NCBI RefSeq assembly: GCF_954871325.1
Contig: NC_088775.1
Span: forward strand, 73,013,561-73,077,560
Direction of reading: 5' to 3'
From: Gordionus sp. m RMFG-2023
Lineage: Eukaryota > Nematomorpha > Gordioida > Chordodea > Parachordodidae
DNA length: 64,000 nucleotides
In this document: positions 1-11,287 of the stretch, piece by piece
Layout of the letters: every line of letters starts with the position of its first letter
How positions within the stretch are numbered: position 1 is the first letter of the stretch
Translations under genes and position numbers: made by a program
The notes under the pieces: model-generated
Seen by the model: the letters and a program-made list of their open reading frames with translations, nothing else
Database searches by the model: none
What the model was told of the DNA's origin: nothing

Positions 1-1118
1 AATTCTGAGTAGAATGATATAAAAATATTCAAAATTGCATATAAGATGTTAGCCTTTTCCTATCCAACGTTTTTACCAAAAAAAAATTATTAAAATTTAT
101 TTTTTGAACCGATAACGTAAAAAATTACATCAAAGCATATTTAGATAGGAAATTTAATTCTGAGTTCAATGATATAAAAATTTATAAAATTTAACTTAAG
201 ATGTTAGCCTTTTCCCTTCGAACGTTTTCGCGACAAAAATGTTATTTTTTGAACCGGAAACGTAAAAAAATACATCTAAGCATAATTGGATAGGAAATTT
301 AATTCTGAGTAGAATGATATAAAAATATTCAAAATTGCATATAAGATGTTAGCCTTTTCCCTTCCAACGTTTTTACCACAAAAAAATTATTAAAATTTAT
401 TTTTTGAACCGATAACGTAAAAAAATACATCAAAGCATATTTAGATAGGAAATTTAATTCTGAGTTCAATGATATAAAAATTTATAAAATTAAACTTAAG
501 ATGTTAGCCTTTTCCCTTCAAACGTTTTCGCGACAAAAATGTTATTTTTTGAACCGGAAACGTAAAAAAATACATCTAAGCATAATTGGATAGGAAATTT
601 AATTCTGAGTAGAATGATATAAAAATATTTAAAATTGCATATAAGATGTTAGCCTTTTCCCTTCCAACGTTTTTACCACAAAAAAATTTTTAAAATTTAT
701 TTTTTGAACCGATAACGTAAAAAATTACATCAAAGCATATTTAGATAGGAAATTTAATTCTGAGTTCAATGATATAAAAATTTATAAAATTAAACTTAAG
801 ATGTTAGCCTTTTCCCTTCGAACGTTTTCGCGACAAAAATGTTATTTTTTGAACCGGAGACGTAAAAAAATACATCTAAGCATAATTGGATAGGAAATTT
901 AATTCTGAGTAGAATGATATAAAAATATTCAAAATTGCATATAAGATGTTAGCCTTTTCCCTTCCAAAGTTTTTACCACAAAAAAATTTTTAAAATTTAT
1001 TTTTTGAACCAATAACGTGAAAAAATACATCAAAGCATATTTAGATAGGAAATTTAATTCTGAGTATAATGATATAAAAATATTCAAAATTGCATATAAG
1101 ATGTTAGCCTTTTCCCTA
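1..1118 (+). repeat. Satellite array, ~150-bp monomers in 300-bp dimers
   Basis: Head-to-tail array of monomers of about 150 bp. Two monomer types alternate. One begins AATTCTGAGTAGAATG and carries ACGTTTTTACCA; the other begins AATTCTGAGTTCAATG and carries ACGTTTTCGCGAC. The same phase returns every 300 bp (starts near 1, 301, 601, 901), so the real repeat is a 300-bp dimer present about 3.7 times. The array runs off the left edge of the window. Monomers of the same family recur inverted at about 14,905-15,905. Confidence 0.93.
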
Positions 1119-1745
1119 ATCCAGTACTCACAATATCGTTATACTTACTATCAATTTAGTTTTGAAAAAAAACTTAAATAGAATATACATATAATTTTAA
1201 AAATTCCATTATTTTAAAATAACCAAATAATTTAATTAAAAATATAAATTAAAAATTAATGAAATTATAAAATTATAATCGCAATTTATTTCAAAGAATT
1301 AATAAAAAAATTGAAATATTATAATCCATTTTTTTAAAATAACCAAATATAATTTAATTAAAAATAAAAATTTAATAAAAATAAAAATAAAACCGTATTA
1401 CAAAGAATTAATAAAAAAATTGAAAAGATCTTAAAATTTCCATTTTTTAAATATATTATATTCCATTTTTTTTAAATAAATAAATATAATTTAATTAAAA
1501 ATATAAATTAAAAATTAATAAAATTAAATAAAATTAAAACCGTAATTTATTTCAAAGAATTAATAAAAAAATTGAAAAGATCTTAAAATTTCCATTTTTT
1601 AAATATATTATAATGTAATGTTATTATAATATTTTTCTCGTAAAAAAAGTAATAAATCAATCAAATTACACATTAATCATTTTCTTTGTTATTTTTATTT
1701 TCAATATTATTTTTTAGCCTTTCGTATCATGCAGCCTTTCGACTT
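1119..1745. repeat. Left inverted arm next to the satellite
   Basis: A+T-rich, non-coding stretch. Its reverse complement is recognisable at about 14,550-14,890, and its inner edge (CTTTCGTATCATGCAGCCTT region, 1,720-1,745) recurs inverted around 11,270-11,290 and 12,950-12,970. With the satellite it forms one arm of a large inverted repeat. Within it a ~100-bp A+T-rich unit is repeated about three times (1,180-1,600). No gene seen. Confidence 0.75.
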
Positions 1746-1849
1746 TTAGACCTTGCGTATCATGTTTATTTGTTGATAATAATAAAATATTTACATTAAA
1801 TATAAATAAAATAAATTATTTTACTAAAATAAATAAATAATAATTAATA

Positions 1850-2075
1850 CTAAGCATCGATGCAGAATTTTGACTAATTTTTAGCAGATTTATATAGGCT
1901 TAGCCGATTTTTAGGCTTAACCTAATTAGGCTTAGCCGATTTTTAGTTTTAGCCGATTTTTAGGCTTACCTAATTAGGCTTAGCCGATTTTTAGGCTTAG
2001 GCTAATAGGCTTAGCCGATTTTTAGGCTTAGCCTAATTAGGCTTAGGCGTAGTTTTTAGCCGATTACGCAACACT
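1850..2075. repeat. Short tandem/inverted repeat block, possible MITE
   Basis: Dense copies of the phrase TTAGGCTTAGCCGATTTTT in both orientations. The right end reads CGCAACACTA, which is TAGTGTTGCG on the other strand and resembles the TAGTGTTGTTAAA termini found elsewhere in the window. This may be a small non-autonomous hAT-type element. No target duplication was identified, so the limits are approximate. Confidence 0.45.
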
Positions 2076-2517
2076 ATATATAACTATATTTAAAAAAATA
2101 TAAATCAATAAAATATAAGTAATTCTTGTACGGTATTTAAAAAAAAATATAATTTAACAATTTTAATTAATACAAATGAATCAAAATATAAATAATTTAT
2201 ATTGCAAATGCAATACTTTTATTAAAAATAGGCAGAGAATCTAAAGTGCAATTACACATGGAAAGGGCCTGCAAAGCGTTCTTTGGTCTCAAAGAGTATT
2301 CTATTTTATCAAGATTTTTATATCAAAATACGACATCACAAAGTAACTTATCATGCGATCCTGATAAATCATCAGTATAAAATGAGATTTTCTTAATATC
2401 CACTAGCGTTTCAAGTGTAATCAACAATTCAGACTCAACTGGCAGAAGAAAATAAAAGCTTTTTAAAATAAAATTGTGACTAATAAATCTTTAATTAAAT
2501 TGAAATAAAAATGTATC

Positions 2518-2914
2518 TGTTGTATATGCAAATTCGAATGTTAATTTTGAAAAGTGATTATTCATAAATAAATGGTAGACGAAGATAATATTTTTGGGGT
2601 AATTTGTCTATGTAAATAATCTTAAATTGAACATAATATTTTTCTATAAATTTTATATATATATTCAAATATGCAAATTTTATATATTTAATTCTTCGAA
2701 AATTGTTTAATTTTTATATATATATATATATACATTGTTAATTCAAAAAAGTGCAGTTTTGGATAATTTGGATTCTTCGAAAATTATTTTATTATTTATT
2801 GACCGATGATTTTTTGATTATTATTTTGGATTTGATAGAAGTGAATAAAGATTCCATAGATATTCAGTCTCTCCCACTAGCCTCAGCAATAAATATCAAT
2901 CCCATATTGGTACA
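2518..2914 (+). repeat. 5' LTR of the Gypsy element
   Basis: 397 bp, starts TGTTGTATATGC and ends TTGGTACA. Preceded by the target duplication GTATC. It matches the 3' LTR over its full length by eye. Confidence 0.92.
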
Positions 2915-3315
2915 GTGGTGCCTTACAGCGATTGATCCAGGCTTTAGAAGATCAAAAGTCAGTCTAATTATACATTGGAACAAGGTAAAAAAAATAATAA
3001 AAAATATATATAAATTTTTGATAATTTCGGTTCTCTTTGTTATAATTCCGAACTTACTCAGGGTGTTTAATCAGTATTGGGAGAGCAATTTAAGAATTAT
3101 AGGTTTGTTAAATCTTTCTAAAATTAAATAAAAGATTAATTCTAATAATAATGATGTTTAATTACTTACCCTTGAGTACCTAAAATATATATGTCATTTC
3201 GCTTAATAATTATAATTTATCAAATTGTATGTTTACCTTTTCTTTATTAACTCTTTCCTTTGGTTTTATTAATTTTATTTCCAAATATCGTTCGTTAAAA
3301 ATAATAACATAAATT

Positions 3316-3579
3316 TCGCAGAATCCAAAATTATTCAAAACTAAACTTTTTTGAATTAACAATGTATATATATATATATATAAAAATTAAACAATTTTCG
3401 AAGAATTAAATATATAAAATTTGCATATTTGAATATATATATAAAATTTATAGAAAAATATTATGTTCAATTTAAGATTATTTACATAGACAAATTACCC
3501 CAAAAATATTATCTTCGTCTACCATTTATTTATGAATAATCACTTTTCAAAATTAACATTCGAATTTGCATATACAACA
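3316..3579 (-). repeat. Inverted partial LTR copy in the Gypsy leader
   Basis: The reverse complement of roughly the first 260 bp of the LTR lies between the 5' LTR and the gag-like ORF, ending GCATATACAACA at 3,579. The copy is diverged at its inner end (3,316-3,350) and close elsewhere. The 5' LTR and this copy could fold into a long hairpin in the leader RNA; that is inference. Confidence 0.85.
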
Positions 3580-3680
3580 CTCTTATTGATGTTATATAAA
3601 TTTTGGATCTTGGTATTGGTTTTATTCGTATGTTTATATTTATTTAATTGTTTAAGATTAGTTAAAATTATTTTAATCAA

Positions 3681-4112
3681 GTGGTTATTGAGTACACTTT
3701 AATGTATATTACGCAAATAAATTTATTAAGTTTAATACTTGAAAATATAAGTATAATTATATTTTTGGTGCTAATTTTAAGTTTCACGTTAGGTTTAATT
3801 ATAGGAAGAAATACGACTTACGTTAAGATAGAGATTAAAGAGTTAGAAAATATTAAGAATATATTAAGAGAGGAAGATAAGAAAAGAAATATAAACAACT
3901 TCATACGAACGGATAATTACAGACAAATAATTTGCTATTGTTGTGGTCAGCCGGGCCACATGTCGCGCCAGTGTGAGATAACGAAGAATCTAAGATGCGC
4001 GAGGTGTGGCAAGAATGGCCATGTGGCTATAAGTTGCAGAGTAAACAATTCAATTGTAAGGTGCAATAATTGTGCCCAAGAAGGACACACACAAGAAAAT
4101 TGCAATAAATGA
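3681..4112 (+). CDS. Gag-like ORF of the Gypsy element: hydrophobic N-terminus plus three zinc knuckles
   Basis: 143 residues. Residues about 14-41 are strongly hydrophobic and could span a membrane. The C-terminal half holds three canonical CCHC knuckles (C-x2-C-x4-H-x4-C) with ligands at about C85/C88/H93/C98, C106/C109/H114/C119 and C128/C131/H136/C141. Such knuckles in Gag nucleocapsid proteins bind element RNA. No capsid-like region was recognised before them, so either the capsid domain is unrecognisable or this is a short, unusual Gag. It belongs to the retroelement and is read in the same direction as pol. Confidence 0.8.
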   Translation: MVIEYTLMYITQINLLSLILENISIIIFLVLILSFTLGLIIGRNTTYVKIEIKELENIKNILREEDKKRNINNFIRTDNYRQIICYCCGQPGHMSRQCEITKNLRCARCGKNGHVAISCRVNNSIVRCNNCAQEGHTQENCNK

Positions 4113-4127
4113 CTAAGAGAGAAATAT

Positions 4128-4445
4128 TTTAATTTTAATGATAAATTTTGTAATGATAATAATTTTTCTAAGGTTGATAATTTTAATTCAGTTAAGAATA
4201 AATATTTTAATTTTAATGATAAATTTTGTAATGATAATAATTTTTCTAATGTTGATAGTTTTAATTCAGGTAAGAATAAATATTTTAATTTTAATGATAA
4301 ATTTTGTAATGATAATAATTTTTCTAAGGTTGATAATTCTAGTTCAGGTAAGAATAAATATTTTAATTATTATGATAAATTTGGTAATGATAATAATTTT
4401 TTTAACGTTGATAATTTAGTAGAAAATAAGAATAAAGATTTTAAT
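4128..4445 (+). repeat. ~78-bp tandem repeat after the gag-like ORF
   Basis: About four imperfect copies of an A+T-rich unit of roughly 78 bp (phrase TTTTAATGATAAATTTTGTA). The hydrophobic translation of one frame is an artefact of the repeat. The unit continues in degenerate form towards 4,500. Confidence 0.8.
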
Positions 4446-4699
4446 TTTAATAATGATAATTTTGATAATGTTAATAATGCTATTGCAAGTAAGAATAATT
4501 ATGGTAATAAGAACGAGAAATTTGGCGATGATAAAAAGTGCTTTAACGTTGATATTAATAGAAGTGATATAAAGATAAAAAGTAGAGATTTTGAAATATA
4601 TAGAATTAAAAAGGCAACTAGGGTAGACGTACTAAAAATGGAATTAGAGGATTTTTTAATGAAAAATAGATGCCCTAGAGTAAAGATAAACATGGAGGA

Positions 4700-7600
4700 A
4701 GCAGAAATTTGTTTTTTTATTAGATACAGGAGCAGAAATTAGTTTAATAAGTATAAAGGATTTTATGAGATTTTGGCCAGAGAAAGAGTTTGTTACTAAA
4801 AAGATAAGAGCCAAACAACTGGATGGTAGCATGGTGAAGATTTTAGGGTATTATAGGGTAAGGGTACCAAGAGTTAATAAAAGTATAAATTTGTGGATAA
4901 CGACGTTGAAGATTGAACCGATTTTAGGATGGGATGATATAAGAACGTTAGGTCCAGTTTATAATTGGTGGAAATTTTTCGATACTATCCCTGTAAGTAA
5001 TGATGAAAATAGTGAAAGGATAGATTTCGATAGATTTAAGTTACCTAATATAGAGGATAAACAAGAATTAGTTCTCGATAAACTTAGAAATTGAACACCA
5101 GAATTTTTGATTAAATATAGAAGCAATTAGAAGAAGATAAGAAAACAAGAGATACAAAGACAATAGAGGTAAATTCAGTCGAAATTAAACAAGAAATTAA
5201 TAATATGGTAGACCAGAATGTTGTTGAAGAAATTGTTGACAAAGAAATAAAGATTATTTTAAATAGGTATAATGAAGTCTTTAAAGAAGAATTAGGTACT
5301 CTGAAAAATTTTGAAGTAGATATACGATTAGAAGAAAATTATAGGCCTAAGTTTTGCGGCATAAGAAGATTACCGTTTTCTTGGATAGAAGAGATAGATA
5401 AAGAATTAGATAAATGGTTAAAAGACGGAATAATAAAACCAATAGTGCATAGTGAATGGGCAACACCTTTAGTGCCCATAAGAAAACCAGATAACAGTTT
5501 AAGATTGTGTATAGACTATTGAGTAACAGTTAATAAGTGCGTAATAAATGAAAAGTATCCACTACCTAGAATAGAACAATTGCTAGCGAATTTAAGAGGA
5601 GACCCCCTGTTTTCAAAGATTGATTTTTCGAATGCGTATTTGCAAATTAAGGTGAGTGAAAAGACAAGTAAGATACTAACGATTACAACTCATAGAGGTT
5701 TGTTTGCATTCTGTCGATTACCTTTTGGTTTGAAAATATCAGCGCCAATATTTCAAAGAACGATGACGGCGTTATTTCAAGGAATAAAAGGAATAATGTA
5801 TTATTTAGATGATGTTTTGATATCTGGTAGAACAGAAGAAGAACACAATTCGAGATTAGTTAAAGTGTTAAATATTATAGTAGAAAATGGTTTAAAAGCT
5901 AATTTGAAGAAGAGCGTTTTTGGAGTAAAAGAAATAAAGTATTTAGGACATGTTATAAAGGGAAATGAGATTACGCCAATTGGAAAGAATATAGATAAGA
6001 TCATGAATATGAGAGCCCCGAATAATAAAGCGGAGGTACATGCGTTTTTAGGAGCAACAAATTATTATCATCGGTTTGTTCAAAATTTTGCAGAAATTGC
6101 TACACCGTTGTATGATTTATTAAAGAAAAATAAAAAATTTGAATGGGGAGAAGCACAGGAGAAAAGTTTCGAAAAGTTGAAAATAAAGATGGTAGAGAAG
6201 CCTATTTTAAGTTGTTTTAATGAGAAATTAAATATTATTTTAGCAGTAGATGCTTCTAATGAAGGTATAGGAGGAGTTTTGTTGCAGATGATAGATAATG
6301 TGGAGAAACCTGTTTTATTTTTATCGAGACGATTTAATAGCACTGAGAAAAATTACTCAACGATAGAAAGAGAGGCTCTAGCAGTGAAATTCGGGCTTAC
6401 GAAATGTAAGGAATATCTGATAGGAAAAAGGTTTTTATTGTATACGGACCATAAGCCGTTGGTAGATTTATTTAAAAAAGAGAATAAGGAACTTATGATT
6501 TCACCCAGGTTGCAAAAATGGCTAATTTTAGTTGGTAATTTCGATTTTGAAATAAAATTCAGAGAAGGTAAACAAAATTGCTTACCGGACATTTTATCAA
6601 GATTGTTTAATAAAGACATTGAAGACAAAGAACCAGTAATCAATAGTTTAGAATATATAGAAGAAGAAGAAAATGTAAATGGTAATATTATAAGAGCGGT
6701 GAGAATAGATACAAGCGAAAAACCTATAACATTTGATATAGTAGATAAGATATCCCAAAAAGATGAAGAATTAATAAGAATTAAAGCTTGTTTAAAAGGA
6801 GATATAGAATGGAAAAATGAAGATAAAGCGTTTAAAAAAGTTAAGAGTGAATTAAATATAGAAGACAATTGTTTATTGAGAGGATATAGATTAGTGATAC
6901 CGAATAAATTAAGAAAGGAATCCTTAAATGTAATACATTCAGGTCATCAAGGCATAGAAAGAATGAAAAATAAAGCAAGAGAATATATGTGGTGGCCTAA
7001 GATGAATAAGGAAATAGAAGAGTTAACAAGGAGCTGTGAAACCGGTAACATGTGGGCTAATGTTCCAGCAAAGAATAAGGAAGATAAATGGCCAAAGACA
7101 GACATTCCATGCGAAAGAATACATGTAGATTTTTTAGAATATGAGAAGAAAAGATTTTTTATCATGGTAGATGCAGGTTCAAAATGGATAGATTGTCAGC
7201 AAGTTTCAGGTTTATCAACAAGAGTAGCTTTAGACAAGATAAAGGATTTTGTAGGCAAATATGGTTTGATGAAGACGATAGTATCAGATGGAGGTCCAGC
7301 GTTTAAAGGTAGAGCATTTGATAAATTTTGTGATAGGTGGAATATTAGACATTTATTATCACCACCTTATTACCCAAGAAGCAATGGACAAGCTGAACGA
7401 ATGGTAGCTTTAGTAAAGAGTTGGTTGAAAAAGGCAAAATATGGAGAAGGTCAATGGTGGTTATCATTGTTAGCATACAACAGTACGGAAACAGCAAAAG
7501 GAAAGTCACCAGCGGAAATATTTTTAGGAAGAAAGACGAGATCAGAATTAGATTTTTTAAAGGAAAAAGTGATAAGGAGAGAACAAGCAGAGAGTGAAAG

Positions 7601-7775
7601 ATTTCCAGTAGGAAGTTTGGTGTGGGTATTGTTGTTTGATGGTCCTATTAAATGGGGGAAGGGGGTAATAAGCAAAAATATAGGAAAGAAAAAAGTAGAA
7701 GTAAAGATTGAAGGACAAGAAGGAACTTTTACAAGGCACCTGAAGCAAGTAAGGTGTAGAAGCTTAAGGCCTTAG
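4700..7775 (+). pseudogene. Gypsy pol region: protease, RT, RNase H, integrase
   Basis: Protease: an LDTGAEISLIS active-site motif near 4,720-4,760. Reverse transcriptase: about 5,290-5,960, with WATPLVPIRKPD, the FSKIDFSNAYLQI block, LPFGL and the catalytic YLDDVL. RNase H: about 6,230-6,600 (AVDASNEGIGGVL, TIEREALAV, LYTDHKPL). Integrase: about 6,900-7,500, with the H-H-C-C zinc-binding region and DDE-core blocks around HVDFLEY, IVSDGGPAFKG and SNGQAERM. After it a chromodomain is not evident, but a basic tail with a GPY-like segment is. The whole is plus strand. It is not one intact frame; a few breaks are present. This is a fossil of a Ty3/Gypsy element. Confidence 0.93.
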
Positions 7776-7796
7776 AGAGAAATGAGAAATATACGA

Positions 7797-8000
7797 AGAA
7801 TTAGAAAGGAATAAATTGATGATAGACATAGTAGGAGAATCATAATTTAGAAAGGAATAAATTGATGATAGACATAGTAGGAGAATCATAATTTAGAAAG
7901 GAATAAATTGATGATAGACATAGTAGGAGAATCATAATTTGGAAAGGAATAACGTGATGATAGACGTAGTAGGAGAATCATACGTTGTAGGAAATAAAAG
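7797..8000 (+). repeat. ~46-bp minisatellite downstream of integrase
   Basis: Four to five copies of a unit containing GATGATAGACATAGTAGGAG, nearly identical for three copies and then drifting. It lies between integrase and the extra ORF of the Gypsy element. Confidence 0.9.
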
Positions 8001-8097
8001 GGATGTTAGACTTAATTAGGAGAGTTATATTTTATAAAGAGTTAGAGAAGAAAGTCGAAGAATATATATATATATGTGTATAAAGTATTTGATTTAG

Positions 8098-8424
8098 ATG
8101 GCCTCCTATGTTAGAGTGGGTAACAAAATAATGAAGATAGAGATCCGAGAGGTTGACGGTTCAGAAGAGTCCAACAGATGGGTAGAAGCCGCTAGGAACG
8201 AAGCAAAACAAAGATATGGAGATTGGCTACAAGAGACGCCAACGAGAGGGGTTCACAGGATAGCACCATATAACACAAGAAGGAGAGTGGAATGTTGGGC
8301 TTGTGGGGGAGGACACAAGTTACGATATTGTCCCAGTGTAGAGTTGACAGCGAACAATAATACGAATTTACCGATGCGAAATATGGTTGAATCAGCGAAC
8401 ACTTCGGGGGCAAGGGAGATCTAA
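8098..8424 (+). CDS. Small extra ORF at the 3' end of the Gypsy element, knuckle-like motif
   Basis: 108 residues, M to stop, just before the purine tract and 3' LTR. Charged and rich in Arg/Glu. It contains CWACGGGHKLRYC (residues about 66-78), a C-x2-C-x3-H-x4-C pattern one residue shorter than the canonical CCHC knuckle. No signal peptide or membrane segment, so it is not an envelope gene. It could be a displaced nucleocapsid-like protein or an accessory protein; I do not recognise it. Its base composition (fewer A/T runs) is more gene-like than its surroundings. Confidence 0.6.
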   Translation: MASYVRVGNKIMKIEIREVDGSEESNRWVEAARNEAKQRYGDWLQETPTRGVHRIAPYNTRRRVECWACGGGHKLRYCPSVELTANNNTNLPMRNMVESANTSGAREI

Positions 8425-8434
8425 AGGAAGGAGG

Positions 8435-8831
8435 TGTTGTATATGCAAATTCGAATGTTAATTTTGAAAAGTGATTATTCATAAATAAATGGTAGACGAA
8501 GATAATATTTTTGGGGTAATTTGTCTATGTAAATAATCTTAAATTGAACATAATATTTTTCTATAAATTTTATATATATATTCAAATATGCAAATTTTAT
8601 ATATTTAATTCTTCGAAAATTGTTTAATTTTTATATATATATATATATACATTGTTAATTCAAAAAAGTGCAGTTTTGGATAATTTGGATTCTTCGAAAA
8701 TTATTTTATTATTTATTGACCGATGATTTTTTGATTATTATTTTGGATTTGATAGAAGTGAATAAAGATTCCATAGATATTCAGTCTCTCCCACTAGCCT
8801 CAGCAATAAATATCAATCCCATATTGGTACA
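8435..8831 (+). repeat. 3' LTR of the Gypsy element
   Basis: 397 bp, TGTTGTATATGC to TTGGTACA, followed by the target duplication GTATC. Preceded by a purine tract. Confidence 0.92.
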
Positions 8832-10569
8832 GTATCAATAAGGGGAATAAAATATTTATTTTATAAAAATCCTCAATCGTAATTGCATCAATATTTAAGC
8901 GATTGGACTGTCTAAAAACTACTCTAGGTTTAAAAATTTCAATCCCAAACATAATAGCGATCTCCTTTACTTTCTCGTATATTTCATAAAATTTTCATCC
9001 ACATTATCTCTGATATTTGTTAATATTTCAACAGTATCCTTTGTTCAATTCATAACCTCCCTTAAATCCAAATCAATTTTATGTAGCATTTTGCTAAAAT
9101 CTTATATATAATTTAATAAAAAATATACACATTGAATTGATATTAAAAATGTGGCGTCGTAATAGCCTGCAAAAGATTTTAAGCATCTGCGGAATCTTTT
9201 ACTTTGCTTGATATGTAGGATTCGAGCGCTGCAAAAATAACTTCATATAATTAGATGGAAAGTCTCACTGATTGTTATCTTTCAATAAATAATTAGGCAA
9301 AATCTTTTTAGTTTTTTTTAATTATTTGAAACAATATCATAAACGTTCGGTTAAAAGGCTGTCTCTTCTTGGGTAGTGTAAAAAAGTCACAAACCGACGA
9401 TATTGTTTCTATATTTTGAAAAATATATTAGAATTATAAAAGGGTATCTAAAATACATAATAAAATCCAATAAATTCCAATTAAATTAAAATATTTTTAC
9501 GTAAACTGTTCCGGATGTCTCGAATTTCGCATGCCTCATATATCATCAAATTTAGGCAATGTGAACTACAGTGAACATATAGAGCTGTGCTATAAAGCTC
9601 TCTAATTCTTGACTGCTCCCCTTTAACGTGACCACTCATTGAAGGAGCTCTACCATATCCTTGGCCTCTCATTAGATTTAAATTTAAATCTAGGTCTAGA
9701 ATGGATGCTTAAATTTTTTGGCTAATGTCTTTGATTTAGTGATGTAAGTCAATAAATTGAACAAAGTGTTCCTACATTTTGAAATCACCTGATTCCATTA
9801 ATTAAACCTTACTGCTATTGATAATTGCTCTAGCAACATCCGAAGTCTCATCCGCCAAAACACTAAAAAATGGTGATGCTTTCACTTTTGAAGAAATTTC
9901 TTTCAATATGAACCTATTGCATATGGCTCTTATTTCATTTTAAATACTTTAGATGGAATTTTTAGCAGATCTTTCAAGAAGCTTTATATAGTTATCATTA
10001 TTATTACATAAAAGTTTCAACAATTCCTTGAAATTCCCTTCATTATGAGAAGAGTATGCAAGTGTGAAGGGGCCAGCAGATATTCTATGAGCTCTTAATG
10101 CTAAGCCCTGCCTCCCTAACCAAATGATTGCATCAATTATTATAATTATTCTTGCTCTGTTGGTTGTAACAATATCAAAATTCTTTTTATTCAATACATT
10201 AGATATTGATATCTTTTGATTCATAGAGATGGCTTTTAAAGCATCCGATATCTCACAAAAATTGAGATGGTAAATATTTTAGTTCATATAATTTTTAATA
10301 TATATTTTTAAACCATGTGATCATTAAAAATTGAAAATTTTTTTGTTTTTTTAAATATATTTCATTTTGATATCGTATATAAATTTATTTATAAATTGAA
10401 ACCGTTTTTTAAATAAAATTATTCGCAATAAGAAAAAAAATTTTTAAAAAAATTTCAAAAAAAAAAATTTCAAAAAATTTTCTAATAATCTTTTTTTTAA
10501 ATTAAAAAAAATTTTTTTTCGGAGGTTATGGAAAGGATTTCAACCCCCCCCCCTTGTCTACGCCATTGT

Positions 10570-11279
10570 ATGTCTATAACATATCTTTCAATTTATCTAC
10601 TTGGTTTTTTTGTCATTATATTTGTTTCAAATATTGCCTTTACTTTCAATAGTATTAATTTTCTTTTTGTTAACAAATATTTTAATGATATTAAATGGTT
10701 TAACCTATCAATAACTTATTTAATCTTATTTCTCAACTGATTGTACATCAGGGATGGGAAAATCACAGATTGCGTTTTTCAAATCAATTCAAAAAATTTC
10801 TGATAATTGTTGGATTGTTAATTGAAAGAAAGTACGACTTTAAGGTTTCATACATTTTAAGAAATGGTATAAAGAAATAAAAAAATGCATCGTATTTTTG
10901 AGTGATATAATAAGTTGTTTATAACCAAGCTCAATGAATGATGAGGATACATATAAAAAGAATGTTTAAAAAAATTATTTTTAAGAAGACAAATTAAAGA
11001 AAAATATCCCATTTCCAATGCTTTTAGACCTTTTATTTTGGAGTATTCTCGAGAATAAAAAAAATAGAGGGGGAGGAGCCCAAACAATATATCAATATAT
11101 TTTCCTTGTCTTTCGTTTAAAAACTATTTTTGTGGTATTTAATTTTATTTTGTTATAATTTTTATGTAATTTTTAATCATTCCTTTTTTTAATATGTATT
11201 TTTTTTTACGTAAAAAATAAAATAAAAATAACAAAATATAATGGCTCACAATACCGAAAAATTAGGGTAGGAGTCGAAA
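10570..11279. other. Unassigned A+T-rich stretch
   Basis: No convincing gene. A lone CAGGGATGGGAAAATC at about 10,750 resembles the start of the hAT at 12,988 (CAGGGATGTGAACC), but no matching partner end was seen. Confidence 0.5.
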
Positions 11280-11287
11280 GGTTGCAT

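Larger units (their letters stand above)
2518..8831 (+). mobile_element. Ty3/Gypsy LTR retrotransposon, young, broken pol
   Basis: Complete in outline: two direct 397-bp LTRs (2,518-2,914 and 8,435-8,831) that begin TG, end CA and look identical or nearly so, flanked by a 5-bp target duplication GTATC (2,513-2,517 and 8,832-8,836). A purine-rich tract (AAAGGAAGGAGG) lies directly before the 3' LTR. A presumed primer-binding site follows the 5' LTR (from 2,915, TGGTGCC region). Parts in order: leader with an inverted partial LTR copy, a zinc-knuckle gag-like ORF, protease, reverse transcriptase, RNase H, integrase, minisatellite, small extra ORF. The order RT-RNase H-integrase and the domain sequences are Ty3/Gypsy. 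The pol region is not one continuous frame (a few breaks), so this copy looks inactive despite its apparently recent age. It sits inside the older hAT pseudogene. Confidence 0.93.
2225..10568 (-). mobile_element. Decayed ZMYM1-like hAT transposon, split by a Gypsy insertion
   Basis: Minus-strand translations give successive blocks of a hAT transposase of the ZMYM1-like/TTF-type group. At 9,949-10,224 is ALRAHR followed by NEGNFKELLKLL. At 9,481-9,672 is RGQGYGRAPSMSG then ALYVHCSSHCLNLM, matching the family's CRGQGYDGASNMSG...YVHCYAHRLNL. The C-terminal part is at 8,840-9,120, and the remainder resumes at 2,225-2,512 beyond the Gypsy element. The blocks lie in different frames with stops, so the gene is a pseudogene. 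The upstream end near 10,568 is a run of C followed by TTGTCTACGCCATTG, i.e. CAATGGCGTAGACAAGG plus poly-G on the other strand, a typical terminus for this hAT group. The opposite terminus was not found. A second copy of the C-terminal part lies at 55,665-56,040. Confidence 0.75.

Noticed and set aside
4138-4419. A 93-residue hydrophobic repeat protein
   Set aside because: Translation of a ~78-bp A+T-rich tandem repeat; no gene-like features.
5801-7748. Several minus-strand open frames of 60-170 codons
   Set aside because: They lie antisense to the Gypsy pol region and show no domain; shadows of the purine-rich sense strand.
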